Shown: positions 1 through 13,739, numbered from the stretch's first letter. The stretch is DNA of 64,000 nt from Lonicera japonica (GCA_021464415.1 JAKCWG010000963.1:496001-560000); one strand, 5' to 3'. The notes: generated by a model from the letters alone, not told the origin. Numbers and translations are program-made.

Positions 1-2525
1 TGGCTTCTCTAAGGTGGGAACACTAGTACCAAAGCTCTATTTCAACTTATTAGGTGTTGCATTAGAAATTTATACAAAAAATTGGGGTGTTCCATGAACA
101 CCCTAGGTTGTATGCATCTCATGGGGTTTGGGCTAGACATAGCTTCAATTAATGATTAATATTTATGGGCTATTACCTCAATTGCATGATTTAATAAATT
201 AATCCATGTTTTAGCTTATATATACTTAAAGATTTATGACAAACCCATCTTATTGCTACATATTTAACTTAGAAATTGGGGTTTTGGGAATTGTACTTAT
301 TGAACGATTAATTGGGGGTCATGAATAGTATATATGCACCAATATAGCATTTGTTGTGAATGTAGAACATTATTTATGAGGTATGAACTAAGAACCAACT
401 AAGGCGAGAATTGTATACAACAACTTTTGCGTCTAATGTTTTATATAGACCGTGGTTAGCATTAGTGATTAGAATGCAACATAGATATATTCTAGAAATG
501 CTATAAATATAGTTTAGTGGAGCGTAGATTGACGTAACTCTAATTGTAAGAGGCTAAAGTCCCATAAGTATATCGGTTAGGTGAAAAACATTGAAAGTAA
601 TGTTTGGCTTAATAGAATAACCCAAGAACTATGATAAGATTCATACGGCCTTAGTTTTACACGCTTGACACGTTATATAATATGAGATAATGATAATGAA
701 TCGGTTGGCCGTAAAATGTGAATAAACATGTAACGATAAGGCTATGGACGTAATGCGTGATATCGACGCATATAATGATGAAAAATGAAAGATGATGTAT
801 AATTATATGATTATGTATATATATATGTATGTATTACCTTTGACATGTGTGATGGATTGCGTTGGCCCTTCAATGCATTGCTGATTTATTGTTTTGGCCA
901 ATTATCAGTGAAGATATTAATTGTAAAGTTGTAGCCTTACCATAGAGGGTTGTAGCCCTGCCATATGATTGAGTTGTAGCCCATTGAGTGCGGTTGTAGC
1001 CACTATGTTTAAGTATCGGTACTAGTTATAGCTAGAGTAGAGCCACCCAAAGTGGACAAGGAAAAGGGCTACCCAGTAGAGTGCAGTGGTAGCCGCCTGT
1101 TATGTTATCATATCAATGTATATTGCCTTCTCAAAGATGAGTATTTATAATCTTGCATTTTATAGCTTCCCTAGCTTGCGGACTAGTTCATGTGGCTCTA
1201 TCAATGAGACTATGTATTCCGAAAACTAGTAGCTCTACACTTAGGTGAAAGATCCTAGCTTAGTTCCATCCTCGGAGGAACGTGCTCGTATGGGTATTCT
1301 TCTTGTTAAGTATTTGGAGTGTTATTCCCGGGAAAATATTTTACATGGGTTTATTTCCAAATGAATTACAAGTAAGAACCGAGTCTCTAGGTAATTCGCT
1401 CACTTAGAGGAGACATGATTAGTTTAGAGCTAGGATACTTTGGGAATCGATGCTCTAAGCCTAGTTGATCGCGGGGTGTAAGCTTCGGGCTTTATACTGG
1501 AGACATGAGGATGTTGATCCTTACTTGATTATTATTATTATTGTTATTATTTCCATCATATCTTTAGTTGCTAATATAGACTTCCCGTATATGATTGTTG
1601 ATGGACTAGTATGACCTTTTGAGGTACATGGCTAGATTACTTGACATATACAAAGAACTAAAGATTAAAGTGGCAATCCTAGCTAATAAGAAAACACCGT
1701 AACGTAATGCTCAAGGCAAATGATTTCATAATGACGCCTATTAGTTGGCCAAGCATGGTATTCATAATAGACTATAAACAAAGAAGAAACGATCAATGCT
1801 TGGCCTATAATTTCCAATTTTCGGTGCAAGTGTAGGATAGTTGTGGGATAGAGTTGGTATACGTACTAGAATGAATCCATCAGAGCATGATGAGCGATAG
1901 GAAGCTAAGGAATAAGTATAATACTCCTAGAACACCATTTCCTAGGACAACGCGTACTCATAGAGGGGTCGTATTTAGGAGGTTGTAAGAATGGGACTGG
2001 TTAGCACATGGTATTGCTTCCGGTCACTAGGATGGGGATCCTAGTGGGGTTCAGTACGCATTTGTGTCTGGACTGCATTGTATAGCTTTGTTCTTAAATT
2101 ATCTTAGTAAAGTAAAGTAATTACTTTCTATACAGAACTCCATAGTTTTCACTGAGCCTGAATTTAATTCATTCCCTTTTTAACAGTTTTGCAGGATGGG
2201 CTTCGGGGTTGGAGCGTGGTATATCCATCTAGAAGCCTTTGATGAACCGGATCATATCCTAGTCCTTAAGCTAAGGGCTTGTTTGTATTTGGATTTGGTT
2301 GTGGACATGTCGTATGAATTTGGATTTAAACCTCACAGGCTGGTTTGTTAAACGAACTCCACATACCGAATTTTTTTTTAAACAAGATTTTATTCGGATT
2401 GTGTCTTATTGAAGTAAAGTTTTTAAAAGTTGTAATCTTTCTATTTTAAACCCACTGTCGTGCACGGCATCCGTTATTAACCGAATCTCGGAGGTAAAAA
2501 TCTCAGAACGGGATTCGGGGCATCA
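1..2525. repeat. Probable 3' part of a long LTR (left end outside window)
   Basis: There is no coding potential. The stretch holds a short degenerate array built on a 'ttgtagcc' core near 920-1010. It ends in a GC-richer tail closing with GGGGCATCA at about 2525, which looks like the CA end of a plant Ty3/gypsy LTR. The start lies outside the window, so neither a TG start nor a target duplication can be checked. It could instead be unrelated intergenic repeat. Confidence 0.35.
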
Positions 2526-5500
2526 CATTATTATGACAAGCAAGATAAAAGCGTATTAATATAAATTTATAAATGACGATTTTAACATAAAAATTATTAT
2601 TTTTCTTGGATAAGCGTGCCTTAATTTTATAAAAATGACACTTTTACGAAAAATAGTGTGCCTATAACATATTACTTAGTTTTAACCCGTCAAAACCATC
2701 ATTATTAGAACCTACACATGATTGTTTTTAATGGCACAACTTTAAAGACATGTTTTCACAAAAGCGCCATTTAAGGACTTACTATTTGTGACGATTTTAA
2801 GAACTGTGAATTCTTCTATGATTGTTAAGTTTATGACGTTTTTCGATTACACCAAAAACCGTCATATATGTATATTAATGACTCCTTTTCATTTTCATAA
2901 AACGGTTTTTTTCTAGCGGTGCACATGTTGTTTAAATCCCTCGGGGGGGGGGGGGTTAGGGGTAAGAACACAAATTCTCACATTTACAACCATAATGCGA
3001 AGCCCAATTCAAACCCTAATTTTTCCACATAAATACATGGATTTGTTGTTAAGTTCATATTTTTAGTTAGGTTGATTCCAATGCCAAAAATATTTTTTCT
3101 GTTGTAATTATTTGAGTTAAATTGAAGATACGACAATTAATGGAAGCTCGCTGAACTTACTATATGCATCGCACATAATTATAGACCTATAGTAAGTTAG
3201 TTATATGTTTTGAGTCAAAATATAGATGGTAGATTGAGCGTTGAATTCAAAATTAAAAAGCTTTTGAGTCAAATTTATTTTTAAAATATTTTTACTGAAT
3301 TTTGTCTAAATTCAGAAAGCTCGTCAACACAAATTATTGAGATAACTTATTTATTTTTTTCCTATAAAACATGTTTCATAAAATTATCTCTGAAATTTGA
3401 GTTAAATTGGAGTTCAAACAGATTTAATACTAAGAAGTAAATTAAAAATAAAAAGTAATTTAAAAAAAAGAATTTTAATTTTAAAAAAAAAAAATGAAAA
3501 ATGAATTATTTGATTTAAAGAATAAAAAAAAAGTAAGTTTGAAAAGTCAAGCACTCTTTTAAAGCAAAAACCCACGTGCCCCTCAAATTAATTCATCCAC
3601 ACCTGTTATTCAAAGTGGGCCAAGCCCATTAATTTGCTAGCCACGTCTAAGCTATTAAAAGGAGCAAGCAGCGAATTTGTCAAGAACGGACTGGTACAAG
3701 TTGACAAATCATGAACCGGTCCGGTGCATAGATTTCTCAAGAATTGCTTTTTAAATTTCGGATTGGTCCAAACTTTCTCAACCTGTGTTGGTCCAGCATG
3801 TATTTATTTGGGTACGTATTTTTATTGCAATTTTTTTAACATATTCTAAAAAAACGTTGACTTTATATTTTTTCTATAAATATAATCATTAGTTTGGGTA
3901 AAAAATATATAATTTAAGAGATATTTTTTAGGCAAAAAATATCAAAAAATTATAATCAATTTTTGAGAGTTTTAAAACACAACCTAGGTATTGTTTACAT
4001 ATCATAAGAAATCCTATTTTCTTTACATTTAAGAATTAGGGTTCCAAACGTTCATGGCCTTATTGGAGTATCTTCGGTTGTAATTGAAGACGAAGTGAGC
4101 GAAGTGGATAATGTGCGATAAGGGAGATCACTAACGGGAGTGAAGTATTGTGATCAAGTACTTAGAAAGAGGTGACGGGTAAGCCAGAAAAGAGGGAATC
4201 GCTACACCAAGCTAGTTGCGGTTGGATTATACATTCAAGGGATTGACGAAACTATTGTGTAAATTGTGAAGAAGCAATTTTTGTTAGTCATTGAGTATGT
4301 AATTCTATTTTGATCATAGTGGAGAACTGTCTGTTAGTCCAGATAATTAAATCCTACGCAAGTAGGGATGCCTCATAAATTCTTTGTCTTGTGTGATTGT
4401 TTTTTTATGTGATTGTTTGATATAATTGTTAGATAACACAACACAGGTTTCAACCATAAAATTCATTTGATCTAGGGTTTTAATTTCGCTTATCAAATTT
4501 TAAATTGTTTTTGATAAAAACTCTAATTTCAACCTAGGCAATACAATCCCTAATTTTTCTTCATTTGTATTTAGGTTTGGGGAGGCCATTTTGAAGGGAA
4601 ATGCTGCCAAAATTGCTCTAGACTCTACAAAACACACAAAAACTCATTAAACACTCTTTCTTATTCATTAATACAACGAGGTAAAACAAGTCAATGTTTA
4701 TACCGTAAACACTATTTCTTACACATTAAGATAACGAGACAAAACAAGCTTCAAAAATGAGAAGCAAGAATTGACCACAAATCAAGAAAATAAGAGAAGG
4801 TAAAACCCACTTTACTCCTCTTTTACTCTATGTTTCATTCAAATTCGTGAAAACTAGCGAAGATTAGGTAAAATCAAATTCAGATCACTAGAAAATGGGA
4901 AAAGCCTAAATCCAAAAAATTTGAAAGAGAAACCTAGCAGGGTGTGCACACCAAAATGACTTAGTAAACTCGGGCGCCCCAGTTAAACAGAGTTGACTTT
5001 TTGAGCCATTTTGCAATTTTCCAAAAGTTTGGATGCAAAAATGCAATTTCTTAATATTTGTGTTCTTATTTATAATATTATAGTATACACTTATTTTTCA
5101 TTAAATAAAGTTAATTTAATTGCATAGTTTGACTACTTAAAAAAAAAAATTTGCATAGTTTGACTGTTTAGGGGGCTAAAATGAAATTTTAGCAAGTTTA
5201 GGGGCTAAATTGAAAATTTGGAAAACTTGAGGGAGTAAAAGGTAAAATTTCCAAACAAACTATATTTCCACATAAATCCACAAAGACTATTGTATAAAAT
5301 TGCAAAAGACCAAAATATCCCCTTCCCATGCGTATTTAGATGTAATAAAGAGCCACATTGCTTGAGAGCTCGTATAGAGTGCCAATATTCATTCAACTAC
5401 TCTACAAAACGTTCACATAACTTGTTGGATAACAGAAGATTTCAGGTGTCGGAGATTATATCCCAGTGCAAATGGCTATGGGCCTATAACGATACACTCC

Positions 5501-5759
5501 AGAATACAGATCCCCTATCGACAGTTTTATATGTTTTCCGGACACAATAAAATAACGAAATTCAAGGGAAAACTTGTGTAGCTCTATCTGCATCCGCTGA
5601 AGCGCTACGTAGTTTTAACTAAATTGATGATTCAAAACTTTAGTTCACTAAGAATGCTCCAAACCGAACAACACACGTCAACTTATATATGAATTTGAAA
5701 TATATTCAATAAAATAGTGAATATGGAAATAAGTAAATACGAGAAAGATTGGGACAGGA
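2526..5759. other. AT-rich intergenic stretch, no gene seen
   Basis: Many A/T runs and a 13-G tract at 2943-2955. The short ORFs near 5200-5550 have no recognisable motif and stop codons close the flanking frames. I see nothing else to annotate. Confidence 0.5.
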
Positions 5760-6260
5760 CAAACACGTGAGTGTACACAGCATTTAATTTTCTTTGGTTT
5801 TATATACAGTAAATATGGAAAGCTTCCTTTCTGAAGCAAAGAATTCAGTTTAACTATTTATATATGTATGATTTAAGTTTCTATACCTAGCATTAATTCT
5901 CTTTTGCATAAATAAGATGAAACAGTGCATGGTTAAGATGGATCATAGTTTTGGGAATGAAAAAATTGATTGAATATATAAGAACCATTGGCTTCCCAAA
6001 TTTAAAGTATTAATTTGACTTTTGTTATTTTAATATCACACATACTTAATGCTATAAATAATAATAATTTTTTTATATTGTGAGATTAATTTGTAGCATT
6101 CATTATGTGTAAGAAAACAAATAAGCATCTCACTTTAGAAGCCCCGAAAGAAAAATGAGAATGAATTTTATTTTTCTTTTTAAGATGGCGCAGCAATAAA
6201 CTTAGAATTAATGAATTAAGTAGAATTAAAGAGACTTTTATTTTAAAATGAGAATAATTT
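5760..6260 (-). repeat. Dispersed repeat family R1, copy 1 (inverted)
   Basis: Shares a recognisable order of blocks with six other places in the window: a 'tatggaaagcttcc' block, 'gaattcagtttaactattta', 'cctagcattaatt', then a purine-rich block. The other copies are near 10.05, 11.95, 13.74, 31.5, 59.5 and 60.2 kb. No terminal repeats or target duplications were resolved, so the element type is unknown and the ends are approximate. Confidence 0.55.
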
Positions 6261-7650
6261 TATGGCTTATATACATATATAGATATATATGGGTTTGTGT
6301 GATGCGCGCGATCAGGGATAATTTTATCAAACTTCGTATTGCTTATCATTCAAAGTTCAAACTAAGTTCCCATAAAAAAAAAAGGGCCAAAAACAGATAA
6401 TTAAGTTTGAAATTACGTGCAAAATACTACAAACTTATACAAGAACTAATGCAAGTTATAGTTCTTGTTAGCACTGTTGGGACTTTCATTTTTCATGCAC
6501 ACACAAACGTGGCGAGTTATGTTGATCAACCAGGTGCACCACACGTCTGTCGTAGAACCAATCCCCAACGGCCTTGGAAATTGTCTGTGGAGCAAAACAT
6601 GCATGTATATTAGATTTATTGTTAGTAGAAAGAGCGTGATATTCTCTGGAAAAGAAACATCACATTGTCTTAGATACCTTGTGATTCAATGTCACATTAG
6701 GTCCAAGCCAACTGTCCCCGGATACAGATTGGCAATGAGTGTAACAAGAATGGACAAACCAGCCTTTAGAGGAAGGGTTACCCAACCTAGTCAGAATTGT
6801 GTTCAGGAATTCTGACCGTAAACCTGAATATAAACCCTCGAGTTACATAAATAAATCAAAATTTCAAGAATTACTTTTACTTAGGCTGTTTTGCAGCATA
6901 ATTCTTATTAAAAAGAAAAAATAAGAAGGAAGTTTAAGCTAAAGATGCAATCATCACAGAAGCTGATGATAGCTCATCTTATTTTAAGTGCATAGATAGT
7001 GTTTGTTTTGGCTCTTAATTAGTATATTAAAAAATTAAAGATTTTTTTCTAAATATAGAAATGAAATATCTCATACTCTATCATGATTAGATGTCCTTAT
7101 TTACTCTGCAAGTTATATGCACAGATAACATATTTTATTTTTTTAAAAAGTAACAACTATTTTAATTATATGGATGAAGATAATGATATATTTAGTCTCT
7201 GTTTCCTACAAAAAAAGAAAAAAAGAAAAAAATTATTGTTGCCTTTCATCCCTTTTAGTGCCCGAATTTGGGCTATTTTGAAGTGAAATTTAAATTTTTA
7301 AAAGAATTTATATTACAAAAGCAGTAAAAGTAACAGGAAACGTAAAGAATTTAATTAGGGAGGTGACCTTCCAATCTCTTGAGTTGGCTAGATGAGCAGT
7401 CGGCCGTGTTATTTTGGCATTTGACCCAGGCACGGCCTACTATAGGCAGGTACGTTAGTGCGAAAACGTACTCAATCTGAAAAAATTATTAAAGAAAGCA
7501 AGAAAACGTACATCATTCGTCTTGTTAAAAGTGAAAATGAGAAAAGAAACAATTTATTCTTACGGGAATTGATGGTATCTAACCTGCCATTTATCAAAGA
7601 CTGAGTTTAAAATGAATAATGGAGTGCGAATATGTTGAATGACGTTTTGT
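6261..7650. other. Intergenic, no supported gene
   Basis: Two overlapping frames are open for 68 and 116 codons at 6407-6815. They have no domain, no clear start context and no conserved pattern I recognise. The stretch 7350-7460 is GC-richer than its surroundings and unassigned. Confidence 0.4.
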
Positions 7651-7788
7651 GGGTAGAAGCACTGAAATGAAATCAAGTGTTATTCTCACAAAGTAGTACA
7701 TCTCATATAAAATTAAAGTGGGGTAGAAGCACTGAAATGGAATCAAGTTTTATTCTCACAAAGTAGTACATCTCATATAAAATTAAAG
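7651..7788. repeat. 70-bp tandem duplication
   Basis: Two adjacent copies at 7651-7720 and 7721-7788 begin 'gggtagaagcactgaaatg' and differ at only a few positions, so the duplication is recent. It lies exactly where the missing 3' part of the neighbouring pectin acetylesterase gene would be expected. Confidence 0.9.
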
Positions 7789-9236
7789 CAACATAACAAA
7801 AAAATTGTTCTAACCAAACTTGGTTTAATCTTTGAAGTACAAGTTTGTGGCAAATTCTTCACAGACCCCTGCATGGAAGAAAAAAAAAATTATATAATAT
7901 ATCATTCAATCTACCACAACAACAATTTAAACAAAAATAAAATAGATTTAGAATTTTAGAGAAAGAGAGAGTGCGTACATGTACGCCAACAACTTGATCG
8001 AAAGTCGCATATTCAAAGTGATAGCCTCCATACGCATCTTTCCTGTTAGGGAGTTTTAATTAGTCAGAAGTCTGCAATTAGAATTTGGGAATTTCTTACA
8101 GAAACTATGAAAGAACGTTATTGACAGTGTGCAAGAAGGTTCTATTGAAGCTTACCCATGGAGAAAATAACCACCATCGGAAAGGCATTTTACTCTAGCT
8201 GTGGTGGCTATTAATGTTCGGAATTTATCACAGTGCATGATAGATGCCAAACCACCAGCTGAGCATCCAGAGAGAAGAGCCTAAATACATATTTAAAACG
8301 ATTACTATTACTGGTGGATATATATATATATATATATTAAGAATAAAAAGGAAAAGAGGGTGCCAAAGGAAAAAGATCAGCAGGAGGCTATATATACATT
8401 TGACGCATCCTTCATTCCTCTTTTTAAAAGGTCTTCCATGATTGCATCAAAAACCCTAGCTCCCCTCATGTAAACCTTGGACCGCTATAAAATAAATCAT
8501 ATCATATTTATTAAAATCCCATAAAATATATTTATGAGAATTGGATCAAGCTACTCTAGATGTTATCGATTTATAGATAGTTATTTCACATGATCAAAGG
8601 AAACAACTTACATTATGAACTTTCACTGCATCACCGGTAAATGATGATCCATCACAATATCTAACCAAAATTCTATTCCAGTTATAGAAGTCTGAAATTT
8701 CAAATTATTTGTTATTAATTAAACAGATTTCATATAAAAAGAGAAAATAGAAACTATTTCATTTTTTATTAATCAAATTCATTGAAACCATACTTGGATT
8801 TTCTTTCTTCGAGTTGCTCAGAATCCCATGGAAACCTACTGGTACCATCCTGTTAGAAGACCCCAAACCAGTTGGATCACGTGAACGGTCTAAGCACTTT
8901 GCTACTGAGTTACACCATCCACCACCCTGAAAAATATTCAAATATTATCAATTTATTTGTAAAACTAAAATTATATTTAGCTACTGATGTTCAAATATAC
9001 TTTCTAAAAGGAAGGAACGTGAATATATGTATATGTAAATATATTTAGATAAAATATAATATTAAATTGCTGGTATAAACTTTAATATAGGTGTATATAT
9101 GCATACCTCTAAGTGAACCAACCAATTGTTGATTCCTTTTCTATTTCCCTTGTCAAACTGATAGGCTGGCAGACTTCCGTCAAGACAAACTGCAACATTT
9201 ATGTAAAGAAAATGATAATATAAGTTGTTGAACATT

Positions 9237-9267
<31 letters not shown>

Positions 9268-9434
9268 AAGCGTATTAGGAAATAAAATAATAAGGTTGAA
9301 AATAGTTTTTAACCTGCTCCTTTGGCAGCAGCAGCGTAGACACGTGTGAGATCAACAGCCACAGGGGAAGCATTGGCTTGGATCAATACAATTAGTAGAA
9401 CAACAAGAAGGTAGGAGAATGTTGTATACTCCAT
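7773..9434 (-). pseudogene. Pectin acetylesterase (PAE/NOTUM-like), 3'-truncated
   Basis: Predicted exons on the minus strand are 9434-9314, 9189-9107, 8926-8794, 8691-8612, 8484-8398, 8280-8156, 8042-7979 and 7868-7815. All introns are GT..AG and the phases agree. The product starts with a hydrophobic signal peptide (MEYTTFSYLLVVLLIVLIQA) and then follows the plant pectin acetylesterase pattern: [57 protein letters not shown]. Next comes the nucleophile elbow GCSAGGLAS with the catalytic serine, then CLSDGGYF and CTSKIKPSL. Family members are about 400 residues and place their catalytic Asp and His after this point. Here homology stops after about 250 residues and the frame closes at 7773. 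No CFFPQ-type continuation is visible downstream to about 6 kb. The family deacetylates cell-wall pectin in the apoplast. Without the Asp and His this copy is probably inactive, though a distant 3' exon cannot be fully excluded. Confidence 0.85.
9241..9270. repeat. GAA microsatellite in intron 1 of the PAE gene
   Basis: About ten GAA units lie inside the first intron of the truncated pectin acetylesterase gene. Confidence 0.95.
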
Positions 9435-9577
9435 TTTCTCTGGACTGAATGAAACTCCTTTTAGTGAAGAACAACTGAACTTAAAGTTAGAGAAATTATG
9501 AAGGGAGAGAGAGAGAGAGTAGCTGTAGAAGAGAATGGAAGAGATATTGTGTGAGAAAAAGGGATTCCATGTTAGCG

Positions 9578-9585
9578 TTTATATA
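9578..9585 (-). promoter_or_regulatory. Candidate TATA box of the PAE gene
   Basis: Reads TATATAAA on the minus strand, about 145 bases upstream of the predicted ATG at 9434. A purine-rich leader with (GA) repeats around 9500-9520 lies between, typical of plant 5' UTRs. Assigned by motif and distance only. Confidence 0.4.
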
Positions 9586-10049
9586 AAAAGAGATATGCTA
9601 GGGTTTCATGCTAGGCCCATAAAAAAATATTTAACACCCAACAACGTGCATTTGATTATTGGTAGACCTAATTTACGCATCATTTTATTTCTGATATATA
9701 ATAACTTTTACTCTGTATATATATATATCGAGAAGTGGAATGGTAGGTACTTTTCACCATAAACATAATCACCTCATTAGTATATATGTTAATTATACAA
9801 GCAATGGCATTAGTTGCTTGTACTTTTATAATATTTTATACATAATATATATATACATATGTTACTTTCTCGTAAACATTAGGTACACTCGGTGTATTAC
9901 ATAATAAAAAATCATATTGTACAATATAATGTTTGGTGTAGGTAATTTCAAGCGCATGTCAAGACATTACAAAATGAAACAAGAAAACTATTCAAACAAT
10001 TTTAGGGTCCAGGATTTTCCCAAGATTCTCAAATATCTCAATATTTCTA

Positions 10050-10345
10050 TTCACACTTACTATATTTTTCCTTCTTTTTTACATTTTCATTTCCCATATT
10101 TACCGATTTTTATCATTTTTTTCACTCTCCGTAATTTATGCATCTTACCTTTTTCTCTCATTTGACCAATAACCCATCTCTCTCTCTCTCTGAGCCACCG
10201 TTCAATCCTTTCAGTCTTGCATCTATTTTTATTTCGTCATTTCTACGTCATATTTTCTCTCTATATATCCTTATGATCTCACATACCAATTTCCTTTCAT
10301 GCTTTATCTGCCCACGTAAGCATTTTGTCTATGGATTGAGAGTAG
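10050..10345 (+). repeat. Dispersed repeat family R1, copy 2
   Basis: Aligns by eye with 12.2-12.48, 14.16-14.37 and 59.70-59.84 kb: a block with 'tatttctatcatttttttcact', a CT-rich run, a 'caatccc...cttgcat' block, 'catattctctct', then 'atctcacaaaccaa'. Only the pyrimidine-rich half of the family is clear here. Confidence 0.5.
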
Positions 10346-10389
10346 ATAATTACTATATATATATATAAAATACAGGGTAATTAGTAAAA

Positions 10390-10560
10390 ATAACTCTTAA
10401 AGTTTGACCAAAATTTGTCTATCGTTCTTAAAGTTTAATTTTTAGTTGAACAATCTTTAAAGTTTCTAATTTTAGTTGAAGTATCTTTAAAAATTCTAAT
10501 TTCGGTTTACACATTCTTAAAGTTTATAATTTTAGTTGAAACATCCTTAAAGTATCAATA
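10390..10560. repeat. Degenerate tandem repeat of about 36 bp
   Basis: About four to five units built on 'cttaaagtttctaattttagttgaa' with substitutions between units. Non-coding. Confidence 0.6.
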
Positions 10561-11439
10561 ACTATACCATGAAAAATAGTTAAAAGATCAATCATAAGTA
10601 GGTGTCTTCAGTTTCGGCCGTGGTAGAAATTAAGGTACTCTAAACTCAAACCAAATATAAAAATTCAATTTCGGTTTCGGTTTCTAAATTCTCGAAACCC
10701 AAACTCAAACCAAGCTTTTTGGTTTGGTTTTGGTTCGGTTTTGACAAAAAAATATTCTAAATCAATTTAAGATAATAATTAATGTAATACTAATAGTAAT
10801 GTAAGAATAGTTCATATTCAAATTAAAGTCATGATTTTTTAGAACAAGGAGCAAACATATCGATATCATATTTTCTATTTAGTTACTATTATTTGTACGT
10901 TTAGAAGAATAAAACACATTCAATAGAATGATGAATTATATTGCCATCATGTATGTGATAAAAAAATCTTAGCATTGTGTAATTAATTCAATAATAAGGG
11001 CACGCGTTATTGATATATTTTTTAAGATTATCACAATATTCAATAATTAATGTGTGCCCTTTTAGTATATATTAATTTTTTTCTTATACATAATTCGGTT
11101 TAATTTGGTTTTGGACTAACTTGCCCCAAACCCGACCAAAATTTTCTGTTTTTCATGTTTTCAGTTCGGTTTTTTCTTGGTTCAGGGTTTATGGATAGGC
11201 CAGAATCTATTCGGTCAGTTTTCAGATTGGCCTTAACACCCCTAAATAGTTCTATGTCATAATCGCCTTATGTACCGTATAGTATAACTACGGTAAAATT
11301 CCAACCTATCTCTTTCCCAATGGTTTGTTTATGAGGATATCTACGATTGATGGAGATTTAAAAAATCGAAGTGAAATATCATAAAAATAAATTTTAAAAA
11401 TCTCAAACCCAAAGTCTAACAAAATAAGATAGGTAAAAA
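10561..11439. other. Intergenic with 'cggtttggtt'-rich low-complexity stretches
   Basis: GGTT/CGGTTT-rich strings near 10.66-10.75 and 11.1-11.2 kb; otherwise AT-rich. No gene seen. Confidence 0.4.
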
Positions 11440-11900
11440 GGAAAAAACTTGGAAAATAAGTTGATTTGAAAAGCTCATACCTAAAACAAAAACAATCAAG
11501 AAAATAAAAATTAAAGGGAAAACTAACGACGCTTCATAGCAGGTTACAAATGATAACCCTTTGCCAGCTTTAAAGTTGAGTCCAACTTTTTCACAGTCTG
11601 AGCTGTCTTAGCAGTTTAATAACCATTTGAATATCAGTCATTTTATACTTGTTAGTGACCCTTCTTTTATGAGCTTTCAAAATCAGTGTAGTAAAACCAT
11701 CACCAGCCAAAGAAGAAGCAACAGTCTTCCTACTCGAAGAAGTATCCAATGAAAATAGAATTTAAATTGGAGATAAAGTGTTTGTGTTAGGAACCTAGAT
11801 AGACGAGATCATAGCATCAAGACTTGTAGAGTCAGCCACAAACTCAGACTCATTACCATCCTATTCCTCATAGTAATCCTCTAAATGATCCTTTTAGGTG
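11440..11900 (-). mobile_element. Fragment of the LINE-like relic also found at 60.6-61.1 kb
   Basis: Shares blocks with 60.56-60.96 kb in the same order, such as 'aataaccatttgaat..cagtcattttata' and 'gtgacccttcttttatgagctt'. The longer copy at 60-62 kb carries a decayed LINE ORF1, so this is probably another 5'-region piece of the same family. It has many stops and frameshifts. Confidence 0.45.
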
Positions 11901-11954
11901 CATTCTCCAATGAATGATCTATCCCCTTGGCAAACTTTACACGACAAAGTACAT

Positions 11955-12480
11955 AAGTAATTTAAGAGACTTTTTTGCTAGGTATGGTGATTTGAATAGT
12001 ATATATAAAAGTAGTTAAACGGACTTTTTTGCTTGGGAAAGGAAGTTTCCATATTTTTGTATGAAATTTAAGAGAACTAAATCAAGCCTGTGGCTGTGTA
12101 CCATCACTCCATCACTTCTTGCGTCCTTTCTCCATTAATTTCGTTTTCATTTGAAGCCAACAATACCTAATTTTATGGTCCAAATTATCCCAAATATCTC
12201 CATGCTGCTTCTCTCTGATATCATATTTTTCCCCACATTTACCTATTTCTATCATTTTTTTCATTCCCTATAATCTGATACATGTTACCTATTTCTCTCA
12301 TTTTACCAATGCCCCCATCATCTCTCTCTCACACACACACACCACCCATCAATGTGCGATACATATCATTATGTCTATAATATTCTCCCTCTATATCCAT
12401 ATGATCACACAATCCAAGAAAACCCTTTTCCCTTCTTGCTTTTTATTTGCCCTCGTAAGAATTTTATTGTCACAAGAAAT
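11955..12480 (+). repeat. Dispersed repeat family R1, copy 3
   Basis: Contains both halves of the family: 'gctaggtatgg..tatataaaagtagttaaa..gcttgg..gtttccatat' and then the CT/CA-rich half ending near 'tcacacaatccaagaaaaccc'. Includes a (CA) run. No ORF. Confidence 0.55.
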
Positions 12481-12867
12481 TAAAACAAGTAAGCTTTTTT
12501 TTGGTATATTGATTGAGAGTTGATATTACATATAAGAAAAACTTTTTGTGTATTCTTTTTATACATAGCATTATAGAAAAACAAATGGGTCTAGCGATTA
12601 GGATTCCAATTTGATTCTTAGTGGCACTCTTCTTGTATTTTTAAGAAGACGTACTTTATTTGCATTTAAAATGAATTTGGGAGTACTGAAGGACTTAATT
12701 GAATTGTTAATCAATATACTCTACAAAACCATTAAAAGAATCGATCATAAATGGGATAGTTGTATGTGATAATCAGCTTATGTATATTATACCATAGCAT
12801 TAGGTGTTTGTGCTTGTATGACATTTTGAATGGTACCTATATATATACACAGTCATGATGTCATACA

Positions 12868-12982
12868 GATTAGTTCGTATGGACTGGATCTTTATCGACA
12901 ATTATTTCTCACTTAAAACATCTCCCTAATGTTTTAGAGATAGAAAACCGTCGCTAAAAGTTCTAGTCCGTCCGGACTAATC
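12868..12982. repeat. Small inverted-repeat (hairpin) element, about 115 bp
   Basis: The left end GATTAGTTCGTATGGACTGG is matched in inverted orientation by the right end, which reads GGATTAGTCCGGACGGACTA on the other strand. A related sequence with 'gatccggactagtcc' lies at 33.06-33.19 kb. Possibly a very small MITE; no target duplication was resolved. Confidence 0.45.
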
Positions 12983-13739
12983 CAATGATAAATGTACTAC
13001 ATGTATATACTAGATATGGTTAGACTACATAGCAAAAAATAAAAATTAACACCTTAAATTCGTAATTCATAATTCTTAAATTTGTATTTTAAATAGCTAA
13101 AAGGAAAAAAATTAAAAATTAAAATAAAACATACAAGTAAAGGAAATATACGTATAGGAGTGAAAGTTGTTGGTAGCCTAGTGAGATATTTTGAGTTTGC
13201 ACTCCATGTTTTATATTATATTTTTAGTGAGTTTATCATCTAAATTTTCAACTCTCGAAAATGCGCATATATATAATTTTTTCAATAGACTCACTTCTAA
13301 GATGAAACTGAATCTCTTGTTTTTATTAAAGTATGAAAATACCTATTTATAACTTTTTTTTAAAAAAAAAATAATACTTTAAAACCTAACTCTATTTAAT
13401 TAATATCTCTCTCTTGTCTCTCATTATCATGACTCCATCTTTTGTCCTTCCCCCATTTTAATGTCATCACGATCATATATTCTCTCTAATTAACATCTAT
13501 ATAAAATAATATAGCTTTTTTTTTGTACGAAAGTATGTAGTTGATATTAATTGCAAAATACTATTTAATGTATAGTGTTTTTAACACCGATTACTAACTA
13601 GTTACAAAATATATTAATTCTTGACTTCTAGAAAGTAAAAACATAAAATCATACTTAGAGATGAACTCAATTTCCAAATTTTTTAATTAGCATATGGAAG
13701 TAAGTAGATAACAAATAACTAGATGAACTCTTAGGACAG

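Noticed and set aside
2943..2955. 13-base G tract, and the C tract near 38083-38108
   Set aside because: Simple homopolymers; copy number may be inexact in assembly and no function can be supported.
6407..6815. Overlapping frames of 68 and 116 codons
   Set aside because: No recognisable motif, the frames are shifted relative to each other, and there is no promoter or splice support.
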